Positions 43,720-55,100 of a stretch of 64,000 nucleotides of DNA are shown in pieces. How positions within the stretch are numbered: position 1 is the stretch's first letter; the number at the start of each line of letters is the position of its first letter. The notes under the pieces were generated by a model, which worked only from the letters and a program-made list of their open reading frames with translations, was not told the DNA's origin and made no database searches. The translations under genes were made by a program, and so were the position numbers. Source of the DNA: Symsagittifera roscoffensis. Taxonomy: Eukaryota; Xenacoelomorpha; Acoela; Convolutidae. The stretch lies in NCBI RefSeq assembly GCF_963678635.1, contig NC_087068.1, forward strand, positions 38,213,649 to 38,277,648, in the 5' to 3' direction.

Positions 43720-44597
43720 TTATCTTTCAATATTTAATTTCTTCGAAGCCTGATTATCAAGATTCAATATTTCTGGCGATAAATTCCTCTGTGACCATCT
43801 CCTCGAAATACCAGGAGTTGAATTGGTATTTAGTTGAGCACCAGTATGGCGCCCAGTAATGAAGGTTTTTTGAACTGCTTGAGGATAGTTGTGAGGTCTT
43901 GGCCGGTTTTGACTGATCTGTTTTTTGGCTGCAATTTTAGCTAGTTGTTCCACGCCAGCAAGACTAGTTACACTTTGGGAATAAAATGAGCCATTTGGTC
44001 GTTTGCAAAAAACTTTCACTTGGCAGTTATGAGTCGTTGTAATAAGATTCATGTTATCGCATTTCCTTTTAATTTCCATATCTGATTTCGGCAGCCGTTC
44101 ATTTATGAATAAACCTTTTCCCTGAATGCCCTTCTGTTCAGATAACATACGCCTCCTTCCGAAAATCTCATCTTTGTCCAATAATAGACAAAATTCAAAA
44201 TGATTGGAACATTCTTACCAGAATCCTTGCGCGTCGGAAGAGGATGACATGCCTTGATAGCTCCCGGTGATAATACATAGCCACCAAAGTAATGGTAAAC
44301 TAGGTTGCACATGTCAGAAATCAGGTTGGGGGAGTATGGGTTGATATCAAAATTTGAAAAAATTAAGCAATCTTTGCTCGAATATCTTTCCTGAAAATTT
44401 ACTCGCTTTTCGAGACCAAAAACATTGTTTTTTAAGTCAATTATTTCCTGGGTTCTTTCATTTAAAACATTTTCAAGAGAATCAACTCTTGCCAAAAGGC
44501 TAGTGATAATAGGAATCATTAATTTAGGGTCAATAATGGAATCTGGGCGAAGATTTTTCAATAAATCAACGTAGTTTTTTGGATTATTTTCGGCCAT
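43720..44597 (-). pseudogene. LINE ORF1: coiled-coil RNA-binding protein
   Basis: Probably starts at the ATG at 44595-44597 (MAENNPKN). A coiled coil follows (VDSLENVLNERTQEIIDLKN, FGLEKRV), then an RRM-like block (RYSSKDCLIFSNFD) and the conserved DEIFGRRRML and GLFINERLP, the usual C-terminal part of L1/Jockey ORF1 proteins. A frameshift near 44180 separates the two halves. The C-terminal part is basic and Asn/Gln-rich. Confidence 0.75.
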
Positions 44598-44704
44598 TTT
44601 GATGGTGAAGGTCAAATATTTCAAGCAGTAAATCCGAATCAAAAAGCGCAACAATAAGGGCAACTAATCTCTAGCATTCATTTCTATGTTCTTGATTTTC
44701 GATA

Positions 44705-44863
44705 TCCAAAGTGTCATCAAAACAATAGATTCCCATGTTGCATTCAGACAGCAAATGGAATAAAAACTGAGGTCCAACGTGTCCAACATTTTTGAGGTCC
44801 AAAGTGTCATCAAAACAATAGATTCCCATGTTGCATTCAGGCAACAAATGGAATAAAAACTGA
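44705..44863 (-). repeat. Two 66-bp direct repeats, period 93 bp, upstream of LINE ORF1
   Basis: TCCAAAGTGTCATCAAAACA to GGAATAAAAACTGA occurs at 44705-44770 and 44798-44863 with two differences. The position just upstream of ORF1 suggests repeated 5' untranslated or promoter units of the LINE, but they could also be an unrelated repeat. Confidence 0.75.
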
Positions 44864-44982
44864 TTATAATATATTGTTCTTATAAAATTTTAAATCTTTT
44901 ATAATCCATTTAAAATCAATAAAATGTATTTTTTCCAATTAATTTTTGTTTTGCGTCGTGCAAAAGTTTGCAAAACCTACAG

Positions 44983-45712
44983 AGCTGATTCAAATTATCC
45001 GCACAAAACGAACAAAACTTGAATTTTCAAACGCGTTTTTCTCGCATTGGGTTAAAATTAGACAAAAAGTGAAGAGAACAATAGTTGCTTAGAACTTCAC
45101 CAGAATTAATATGGTGCCATTTTTTCTCCGAAAATCTCAACAAAAATTTTAACCCAAAAATGGGTCATTTTGGCTTTTTTCAATTAATCAAGAATCACGC
45201 TATAACTACTTTGTTAATTGATATGAAAATTTTATCACAGGAAGCCTCTTACGCAGTTCAACAAAGTTTAAGAAGGGTTAAATCTCCAAAAACCAGTATA
45301 AATGAAAAAAATTTCACTTGATAGTCAATAAATGTGATTTTTACTATATAAAAACCAGAATCTCTGTTTTAAAAAAAAATTTTAAACAATTTGCGCAATT
45401 TTTTGGAAATTTAACCCTTCTTAAACTTTGCTGAAATGCGTAAAAGGCTTCCTGTGATATAATTTTCATATCAATTAACAAAGTAGTTTCAGCGTAATTC
45501 TTGATTAATTGAAAAAAGCCAAAATGACCCATTTTTGGGGTATAATTTTTGTTGAGAATTTCGGAGAAAAATGGCACCATATTAATTCTGGTGAAGTTCT
45601 AAGCAACTTTTGTCCTCTTCACTTTTTGTCTAATCTTAACCCAATTTGAGAAAAACGCGTTTGAAAATTCAAGTTTTGTTCGTTTCGTCCGGATAATTTA
45701 AATCAGCACTGT
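44983..45712. mobile_element. Near-perfect foldback element, arms about 310 bp
   Basis: The left arm (44983-45300) is the reverse complement of the right arm (45405-45712), with about 105 bp between. Shared blocks include CAAACGCGTTTTTCTC, AATATGGTGCCATTTTT, AAAATGGGTCATTTTGGC and AGGAAGCCTCTTACGC. The matching frames on opposite strands (45085-45321 and 45344-45580) are only a consequence of the symmetry. A diverged single arm is at 21190-21500. Confidence 0.9.
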
Positions 45713-46533
45713 GCTTCATTTATCAAACTTCATATGTAGAGCAGCTTTTTGAGATTGAGTCATTACTTGAATGAGAAAAAAGTATGTCTAACTACGGCTA
45801 TCGATGAGACATTCACAACTGATCCTTTTGCGAACATATGGAATGCATTTTGTGTCAGTAAGACAACCGTACGCTCATTGTTTTTCATCAAATTGACAAC
45901 AAAGAACTCGAGAGCTCTCTTGGAGACCTCCCCTGGGATTGAAATTTCTAACTTGATTGAAGTTTCGAAAGTTATTGATGAAACTTAAGAAAAGTTGTTT
46001 TTAGAAACCCGCCTCTATAATCAACCTCGGTAAAACATTGATTAAATTACATCGAGATAGCGCTTCAATCAGTAAAAAGCTAGTTAACTAATGTACTGGT
46101 ATAAATGTAAAATTGGTTGCAAGGATGCGCTGTTTCATTGAGACTTCCGGCGGGCTGTTTAACGAACTTCTTTTGTAATTCTTTTAGTAATGTTTAATTT
46201 CGAGGCGAGATGCAAAAATAACATGTATTATAACATTAATGTGTTATAGATTATTGATTAAATAGTTTTATAACATGTTTCTGTGGATTTTGAAAGCAAG
46301 CGAGCACTCTTTTGTGCTCTGTTATTAAACCAAACTTGGCGTTGTAATTACGTTTTTCTTATGCGATACCTAAACTTTTAAGAATGTTTTAAAGCAAAAC
46401 TATCAAAGAGTTCATAGCAGATGTAAGAATCTTTTTTTTTCCTTAAACGATTCGCTTAGGGTTAATTTCAGTTTTGTAACAAATTTTCTTACGCAGATCC
46501 TTCTGTCTATCTTTCTCTCTGTCTCATCTTCGT

Positions 46534-46574
<41 letters not shown>

Positions 46575-47914
46575 TTCTCTCTTAGTTTTGTGACGCAAAA
46601 ACAAATCAAAGTACTTCGAATTTTAGGGCCTTACAATTTATTTGTGTAAAACTGAAGATTTACACAAAATTATCACAACAGCGCATTTGAAGATTATTTA
46701 CGTAGCATGGTTATTTAATTTTTAGGGAAAAGTAATCTCTAGAAACAACAATTGTATGAGTTTTGAGAAAGTTAATCAAAGTTATTAGAGAGGTGAAGCA
46801 GAGTTATCAGCTTTTGCGCTACAACACAAAGATAGCTACACAATCAAAAATGCCATACAACCATTCAGTCGAAAATAGATAATTGGAAAAAAATCAAAGA
46901 ATACCTATCAAAACTTTTAATGCTTAAAGTTTTTGCACGTATGTGTCCCAGAAAAAAATTTAAGAAACAACTCTAACCACAAACTAGCATTCGGCTTAAA
47001 TAGCAGTAGTTAAGCCAAAAACACTTACATAGATAACAAATGAAATGAGGAAAAAATATTGGCAGGAAATATTGAGCCAGAAAAAGTTGAAACTCGAAAT
47101 TTTCACAATCACACGCATAAATTTGTTTTTGCCTTCGAATAAACCGAAAAAAAAACCAAAAACACAAGAATAGCTCGTTGATGTGCAAGATGCACAGAAT
47201 GGTCCGACCATTTTCTTAAAAATAAATTATTTTTTAAATTAGTGTCATATCAAAAGCTGTCAAGAAAAACAAAAAAAAATCATTGAAAATCCAAAAAAAA
47301 AAATTCTTAAGTTTGCAAAGCATTTTTGCAGTTCTTTCTTTAAGAATTCTAGAAGCTTTTAATCTCAAATACGCGGTAAGTTTTTCAAAATTATTATTAC
47401 CAAAGTAAAATTAAAATTACTTGGCTATCTTTCTATAAAAACCCTTTCTCGCTCGAAATTGAACTGAAACTCGAAAACTGACCTTTTTCCCGACACTGGA
47501 CATTTTGAAATTCTTTCGAAGCAGCAGGGCTGAAAAAGCTTTAATATGATATATCACTCGACGTTTGAATTGGAATTAGATTATATTGGTGTATGATTGA
47601 AATTCAAAAAACGAACATTTTTGAAAACGTTCGATTCTTTTTTGATATTTTTTTTGTTTTAAAAAAATTCTGCCCCAAAGGCAGCCAAAAATTTTAAAGC
47701 TTTGGCCTGATACAATTAGTATGTGTTGATTCTAAATTCGTTTACTTAGCATTATTTTTTATAGCTCTGTACAAGAGAGCCAGTCCGTGTAATATAGCAA
47801 TAAGTTCTCATCAACAACATTTTGAGAGCAAAAAAAAATGGTAATTAGCTCCTTCGTTTCATTTGATTTAATTTATCTGAAGTTTGTTCAAAAAACTAGT
47901 GTCTGAAGTATATG
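45713..47914. other. No gene recognised
   Basis: AT-rich. The 79-codon frame at 45749-45988 has no recognised motif. 46537-46569 is a CT microsatellite whose Arg/Glu frame is an artefact. A- and T-tracts are frequent at 47215-47310 and 47635-47665. Confidence 0.4.
46537..46569. repeat. CT microsatellite
   Basis: About 16 CT units with pyrimidine-rich flanks on both sides. Confidence 0.95.
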
Positions 47915-49768
47915 TCGGGGCAAAATCGTCCGGCGGGGGGGAGAGGTCCCCTGTGTATTAACATTGGCTATAGAGTATCCGGTCATCTCCCTATGTATTA
48001 ACATAGGGAAAAGATTTCCCAATATATTAAGATAAGGAATAGGTTTCTCAATGTGTTAAGATAAGGAATAGATTTCCAATGAATTATGATAGGGTATGGT
48101 AAGGTTTCAGTGTGATTGTAGGAGAATGGTAAGATAAACGGTTGAAGAAATACTTTTTCGCAAAAATCTCGTCACGCGTTATGTAATTGGTTTAATACGT
48201 GTGCAATGATGTTTTTTAGTTCATGGTAAGTCAATGTTAAGACGTTCAAAACTTGAAATTTTGATTTTAAAAAAATGAAACTTTTTTCAAAAAACTTCAA
48301 AACACGATAAGATTTGATATAATTTGATTTAACAACTATTTTAATAGATGAATTCAAAACAGTACTCAATCTAGCTGAAACTACACTGAAACTACTGAAA
48401 TTACAAAAAAAAGCAAAGTTTCCGGAAAAAATAGCAAAAATTTCAAGTTTTTCGGAAAAAATAGCAGAAATTTCAAGTTTTTAGAAAGAATTGCAGAAAT
48501 CTCAAGGTTTTGACTAGTTTTTTGTTGCTTCTAATCTAATTGAAAAACTATAAAACGTGTAGAGTACAGAATTAAGCTCAAATTGATTTTTAATTGGCAT
48601 CAAGTTGAGACAGTGATACAATACTTTGAATGAAAATACGGATATGATAAAGTTTGAAATATGATAAAGTTTACCCTAGCATTGAAGTAATTGAGGTAAA
48701 TAGCAAAACAGCATTGAGGTAAATAAATTTTACCCTAATTTGGGCTAAAAAGTAGTTTATATAATGCTCTGAACATATAAAGCTCATATTAAGTGATTCA
48801 AAATTGAAACTTCCGATTTCTCGGGAAAATTGGGTAAATAACCGTTAATTTTGAGAAAAAAAAACTGAAAATTATCCAAAATTTTTCATTTTTAACTTTT
48901 ATTTCTGTAAGTAACTGGTTTTTTGTCCAGTTCAAGGAAAATTCATCTGAAAATTTCAGTTCAAATGAACGATACGAGCAATATTTATTAAAATTTCTAG
49001 ATCAAATTCCATGATTCAACTCCTCCTCAGTTTTTACTCAATACTTAACCCACATATTACATCATCTGAGATTTTTTTTCACGTTAATAATAAAAATAGA
49101 TTTGGAATCATTGAGGAAAGATGAACATTTTGCTGCTAAAATGGACTAAAAGTGGCGTAAAATTTTGTTAAAGTATATTAGATTGGATGAAATTCAACAA
49201 AATCTTCTTCAAAATTGATGATTATTTCACTGTTGCTTCGACAACAAAATTTTCGTGATTTTTTTGTAGAAATGTTTTATATTTTAAGGTTATTTTTGCT
49301 CTCTGCTTGTCACAAGTTTTCGCTTTTGAACTCACTTTGCAAGAAAAATTAGTCAGAACAGTGGAATTTAGGAGAAATTAGTATCAATTGAACGAACGTT
49401 TTGCTGGCAGAGATAAAATTAGGGATCATTAACTATCACTTTTTTTGCAAAATAGTCATTAAATCGCTTTTTAATCTTGATTTTTATGCTTTTTAATCTA
49501 AGTGAGAAAAAATTGGTGCTATTTAAAGCATTGAAAACTACATGTAAGAATTGAGAATACAAAGCTGTAATTTTACGTTGGGCTTTTAGAACAAATTAAG
49601 AGCAATTCTTTTGTTTATAATCTGAAAACCTTCGGAATTAGAAATACGCAAGTGATAACAAAACTCCTAACAAATAAAAATTGAGTTTCTATCTCAAATT
49701 ATTGTTTTCTCAGTTTTTGTTTCATCTACTATCTTCCAAATTAACCCAATCTGAAAAAATTTTACTTC
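47915..49768 (-). mobile_element. Element X, copy B, inverted and internally deleted
   Basis: Starts with the complement of the copy A right end (CAAAATCGTCCGGCGGGG), then the short-repeat array (47935-48110), the spacer (48180-49070) and the inverted-repeat arm (49080-49645). At about 49648 it jumps from the equivalent of position 1975 to that of about 1400, a loss of roughly 600 bp. It then continues into loop sequence until the gap. It contains no Ty3 insertion, so it shows the empty organisation of the array. Confidence 0.82.
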
Positions 49769-49968
49769 NNNNNNNNNNNNNNNNNNNNNNNNNNNNNNNN
49801 NNNNNNNNNNNNNNNNNNNNNNNNNNNNNNNNNNNNNNNNNNNNNNNNNNNNNNNNNNNNNNNNNNNNNNNNNNNNNNNNNNNNNNNNNNNNNNNNNNNN
49901 NNNNNNNNNNNNNNNNNNNNNNNNNNNNNNNNNNNNNNNNNNNNNNNNNNNNNNNNNNNNNNNNNNNN
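49769..49968. other. Assembly gap, 200 N
   Basis: Begins where copy B of element X reaches the loop of its inverted repeat. Sequence on the far side (49969 onwards) is not recognisably the second arm, so the arm is missing or collapsed in the gap. Confidence 0.95.
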
Positions 49969-52084
49969 AAGACTAGAAACAAGGAAGCTAAGCCTAATCT
50001 AATTGTAGAAAGAAGATTGAGTTTAAAACAGTTTTGTTAGGAACAGACCAATGAATATTATGCACATTATTTACACATTGAACAGCACTGAAAAATAGAA
50101 CATAGCCAACAGATGGTTGGAGAGTGTAAAAGAACAACATTTTTCAAAAAACTATATCAAGTTTAACATGTTTGTATGTCGAAAAAATATTTATGATTCG
50201 CCTGTTTCACGAAGCAATCTCATTAAGAAGAAACTGGATCTTCAGCAGCAAATCCAGAAAATTTAAGTCCGTTTTCTAAATGAAAAGTCATTTACATTTT
50301 TTGTGACTGTTATTTTTGCTGGTCGAAAGTCGAGTTTGCCTTTCTTTTTACGAAGAAAAAAAACTGAACTTGAGAAATCAAAGTCAATCCGCCGAAAATC
50401 AAACTTGAGCGTGAACAGATTTCGGAAAAAAACAGATTTCGGAATAAGTGAAAACTTTTTCGTTATTTTACACTTAAAAATATCTGCGCTTTCAACGCTT
50501 AAATGATTTAATTGAAATTCCCAAATCAAACATACTAAAATAATATTGCGAAATATGTATTGCATTTAAACATTGAAGTAAAGATCTAGTGTGATAGAGT
50601 TGAATGAAGAAAACACAAATTAATAAAATCTTACAAATTTCACAAAAATAGAACTTTATATGTACACTTTAACACGAAACTATAACCTTTCACAATTATG
50701 AACTTTCACTATCGAATCTAATGTAATTAAATAGATCAAAAAATTATGTCGACTGACAGAAATTTTGCTTTTAACTTTAACGCTTGTGTTTTTAGGGACC
50801 GTGTTTGTATTGCTAATCGATTAAAAAATTTTAGTCAGAAGTTTGGAAATGGTATACATAAATCGATATGTGATTAAGCAGCCATTTGATAAACCCTAAA
50901 ACGTTTCTTTCTAACCAAACTCCAGTTAAATAGAAACACATCAAGTCAAGCACATTTAATGGTTAGTTCGGATATTGTTCATGAATATCAAAGACAACGA
51001 TTCAGTTTTTTTAGTACTGGGAGAAAAGAAAACCATTTTAATTAGGTCAATCAGTCAGTAGAGTTGGCTTGAAGTTTGTGACGAGAGAAGGAAAGATTGC
51101 GTAATATGTGGGTTGCGTAACAATGGCGGTTACGTCATAGCAGACTTACAAGCCAGAGAGTGGAAGATGATTGGTTGGCAGCATCTGCCAGGTCGTGTTC
51201 CTGGCCCAGGTAGTCACTCGACAGTCGAGAGGCATTCATCTAAACATTACTTAGGTTCATTAAAGACAAAAACAACTACTTTTGAATATTTGAAAAATTA
51301 GGAAATTGTAACCAATAATTTAGCTATTACTTATTTTGATTACTGATAAGCCAAAGCTGACTAGAATCTGTTACTGGTACTGGTAAAACATGATCTGATG
51401 TATCGATAGCAGATATGAAAAGGATATGTCTGATGAATAAATAAAAACTCCACGCCGACGAATCCGGTTTCTGACAGGCTGTAACTAATATTTATTTTAA
51501 TGGCAACAAAATTATGTTCAAAGACGGTACCATTTAAAATGAGAAATGATTTGCGTTGAATGAAACTAGCGCGTTTTTTATCACCACTTACTTTTTCATC
51601 ATTGGAGAGATCAATATGGCTAAAGGCACACAGCAAAATTTCATTTCATTTTTGTTAAAAGATCATGTTTATGTCACAAATTATTCTGAGATCTTCATCT
51701 AATGGAAAGTGCAAGACTCTTTGGTTCTTTTTTTTACACTGTATGTTGAAAAAATGTACTTTAGAACAGGAAATTGTGATAGTATTGACCGATTAAAATT
51801 ACTGGCATTCCTTTTTTTTCAAAAATTAACTTTCTTAAATGACTTACTTCTGTAACATTACATTGGCTTAAACCATAACAATGGATGAGAAATAGCTTGA
51901 CAATATTACAGAGTTCATGAGTTCGAGCACACGAAATCGCCTATTTGCATTCTTTTGAGGAAATCATGCTTTTTAGACATATAATAAAATCACACAACCA
52001 ACACTCACAATGATTACGTGAAAAAATGGTTTGATTGTTCATTGCACGCAGATACGCATCAAATTTCTACTTATACACATTTAC
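49969..52084. other. Intergenic or 3' region of the flippase gene, no firm gene
   Basis: AT-rich. A GC-richer patch at 51105-51240 has a 62-codon frame with no known motif. On the minus strand 51607-51635 has an acceptor and a donor around a 28-bp stretch that could be a microexon of the flippase tail, too weak to annotate. The true 3' end of the gene should lie here. Confidence 0.4.
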
Positions 52085-52136
52085 CAGTTCTTGAGGCGTT
52101 TTCGCCACCAGTAGCAGCTGAATCAATCCGGGAAGA
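52085..52136 (-). CDS. ATP11: ATP11-type flippase exon i: tail, small exon
   Basis: 52 bp between TTGAAATTTCAG and GTAAAT. Encodes [18 protein letters not shown] in the phase expected after exon h and leaves in phase 1. The splice sites are good and the GC content exceeds that of the surrounding sequence. There is no stop codon, so at least one further exon is expected below 52085 and was not identified. Confidence 0.55.
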
Positions 52137-55100
52137 CTGAAATTTCAAACAAACTTCTTATTTGAACCAAGCTATTATGCAACCAATTGGAATATTTAGT
52201 TAACCAATTGGAATACGCAATATTTAGGCCACTAAATATATAGTCTGATTCGTCATCTAAATTGGGCAAGTTGTAAAAAAATTGAAACATTTTTTGGCCA
52301 GGTTTTCATTAAATCTGACTACAGTATGGAAAAAAATGAATTAATTCGATTGGTCAAAACGAACGTGATTCCCCATTTCGGCATAGAAAACAAAACAAAA
52401 CAAATCAAAATTACAGTGAAGTGCTCTTCTGTACTTTCGTTGTCCCCTCCACCGACTGGTGCCAACGAAGTCCGCTCTCCCATAGAGAATCTCTGACTCA
52501 TCTCCTGTGTGTTTCCAATCTGGGCCGAAGACGTTGAGTTTGAGCCCGAATTCACCTTCGCATACTGCAGCGCTGGTTCAACCGAGCCCTTCAAGACTGT
52601 CGTTTTGCGACCTGTTTCGTCGATGTCGTAGCCTGTCGAAATAATCGATGGTTGTCGTGTTCTGTTCTGCAGATACAGCTCGTTGTCGAAACTTGATCCG
52701 CTGAGGTCGCTCTCTCGTTTCTGCATTCCATGATGAGTTTTCGAAGGGCTACCAGTACGTGCTGATCTAATGTTGTCTGCGCTGCTAGGCACAACCTGCT
52801 TTTTCCGAATTCGGCTCTAAAAAATTAAAGAAGTAGAAAATTACGTGATGCTCTCATGTAACATTAATGAAAGACAGTGAATCCGGCTCCCTAGGTTTTA
52901 AATATTCTTCAAGGGCAGCCGTTTCAATTGGCTTCCACTCAATTTGTCCTTGCATCCAACATTATTGAAAATGGAAACTAGAGGCCCAAGTAAAGCTGGA
53001 GGTACCTGTTTGATAATTTTTTATTTTGTTGTTCAGATGGGGGATGAAATAGGTAATTTCAAAAATTTGAAAATTGGGCTTCAACCAAAACCTCTTAGTT
53101 GTTGCTCTGTTAAAAAATGAGTTAAAAAATTTTAATTTTGGAATTTTCCAGAATCATGTTTCTTGTTCAAACTTTATAGCTGAGCAGTTTATACACGGAG
53201 GATTCTTACAACCTGTTGCCTTGATTCAACCTTTGATATCAGATTGAGTTGTTTTCGAGAAGTCAAAAGTTTAACTAAACGGACAAGAAATCAAAACATT
53301 GACTTTTACGAGGGTCATAACTTTTTGTGTGAAAAAATTTGGGCGCAACCGCTTATTTAGTGGGCTTTCCACAACCCGTTCTAGCCATTGAAACCAAAAT
53401 TTTGGAGGGTAGTTTTCGAGAAAATTCAAAGAGTTTCAAAAAACGGTCAAAAAATAGAAAATTTGATTTCTGAAGGCCATAATTTTTTGTGTCAAAAATT
53501 CGGGCACCGCTGCTTATGCAAGTGAGCTTTTTCAATCTTTTCTACCCACTGAACCCAAAATCTCAGATTTGGTAGGGTAGTTTTTCGAAGGCTGAAAGGT
53601 AAAAAGAAACTCAGTAACTATGCAGGCACACAGAGCAGTTGGCGGACTTCCCATTGGTACCCTTTTTTAAAAATCGTAGTAGTTTTTGAGAAAAACAATC
53701 TTGTAGAAGTGAAAAAAAATTCCAAAGCGTCTCAAAAAAATCTGAAAAAGTAATAAAAATAATAATAAAACAGCCCGATCCCATAAATTTTCATAATAAC
53801 TGTTGGTCAAGAAAAAGTTTCTGCGGCGCAGAAAATTTGGTCAATATAGTGCCTTGATAATGATTTGGGAGAGCTCAGAAAATCAATTTGGTCGACCTAA
53901 AAAAAAGGTCGAGAAAAATTTCATTTTTTTTTCAAAAATCCCCCCCCCCCTCGAGAAATTCCTAGATCCGCGCCTGGATAACTTATACCGTCAAAATACA
54001 TGCATATGGGCAGCTTACCTGAAATAAAAGGTTGGTTTTACCTTTTCTTATTAAGTAGTTAACATGACTGTTCACTTACGAGCGCTCCTGGCCAATTCAC
54101 TGGAGTCTTCCTCTCTCGCGCAAGTGAGACAACTTTGGCAACCAGATCTGGGGTGAAAGTAATCAGGAATATGATGGGCATGGCGGCCCACAGAGCTGGC
54201 ATCCTGATCAGATCAAAAAAGAGCCAGTAGAACACGTAGGACTCTTGGAACAGATACCTGCGAAAGATGAAGAGACTAGATAGAGCATTCAAAAATTACA
54301 GCATTCGTAGATAGAGTAGCCCAGAATGACCGATTCTCTGGATTATATGATGCAAACTTAACGGAATAGTTTCTTAGATCTTATTTTTGGGAGCAAAAAG
54401 TAGGGTACGAAGAAGCACTTCACCGGATTTCATCGACAGAGCAGTCATTTCAGAGCAAAATATTTCAATCGCAATTACTAACACAAACATTTTAATCTTG
54501 TCCAAAATCAAACCTCAACTAATGTGGTAAGCTTTTAGTTTATAGATCTACTTTGTTCTTTCCAATGACACTGCAATTATCAGAAATTTGCAATAAACGA
54601 TTGCAATGTCAAAAATCTAACAATTATTAATTAAATGGAAGTTCATTGCGAGCACTTATTTTTGACAACCCCAGGTAAAGATTCAAAACCCGGAGGGTAA
54701 CGTTTCGATAAAATTTCTAAAATTTCGAACCGTTACCCTCCGGAATATCAAAAAAAAGTTCTTTGTTCGTGTTAATTTACTCTCTAAGTCGACATTTTCT
54801 CTGGTTGACGTAACACGAAAAAAACAAACACCTCGTTTTTATAAAAAATAACAATAACACAGAGGCGAAGCTGCAACTTTGCAAACACGAGCGAGAAGGC
54901 GGCAGAGAATCAGGAGCTATAAAATGCACTAAAACGCAGAAGCTAAAGGCAACCACACTAACTTTGATGTAATAAATTAGAATGTATTAACCAAAATTGC
55001 GTATAAATTATGCACTTCAAAAATCTCGCGAGTTATATAAGAGTCTGAACTACGCTCAACGAATCTTAAAAAGCATCAACTTATTACTAATCAAATGTCA

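Larger units (their letters stand above)
40600..44863 (-). mobile_element. Non-LTR retrotransposon (LINE), Jockey/CR1-like, decayed
   Basis: On the minus strand: a short repeated 5' region, ORF1 with a coiled coil, then ORF2 with APE-type endonuclease, reverse transcriptase and C-terminal region. The endonuclease plus the FADD-type reverse transcriptase places it in the broad Jockey/CR1/L2 group; I cannot give the clade. Several stops and frameshifts show it is inactive. Its 3' end is not sharply defined; no poly-A tail or target duplication was found. Confidence 0.82.

Noticed and set aside
45085-45580. Matching frames of 78 codons on opposite strands
   Set aside because: They are the two arms of the foldback element read in both directions; symmetry alone explains the similarity.
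45749-45988. 79-codon frame
   Set aside because: No recognised motif; not supported by neighbouring exons.
46412-46609. Arg/Glu-rich frame on the minus strand
   Set aside because: It is a translation of the CT microsatellite.
51607-51635. Possible 28-bp microexon of the flippase tail on the minus strand
   Set aside because: Acceptor and donor are present, but the length is too short and the frame too uninformative to call without transcripts.
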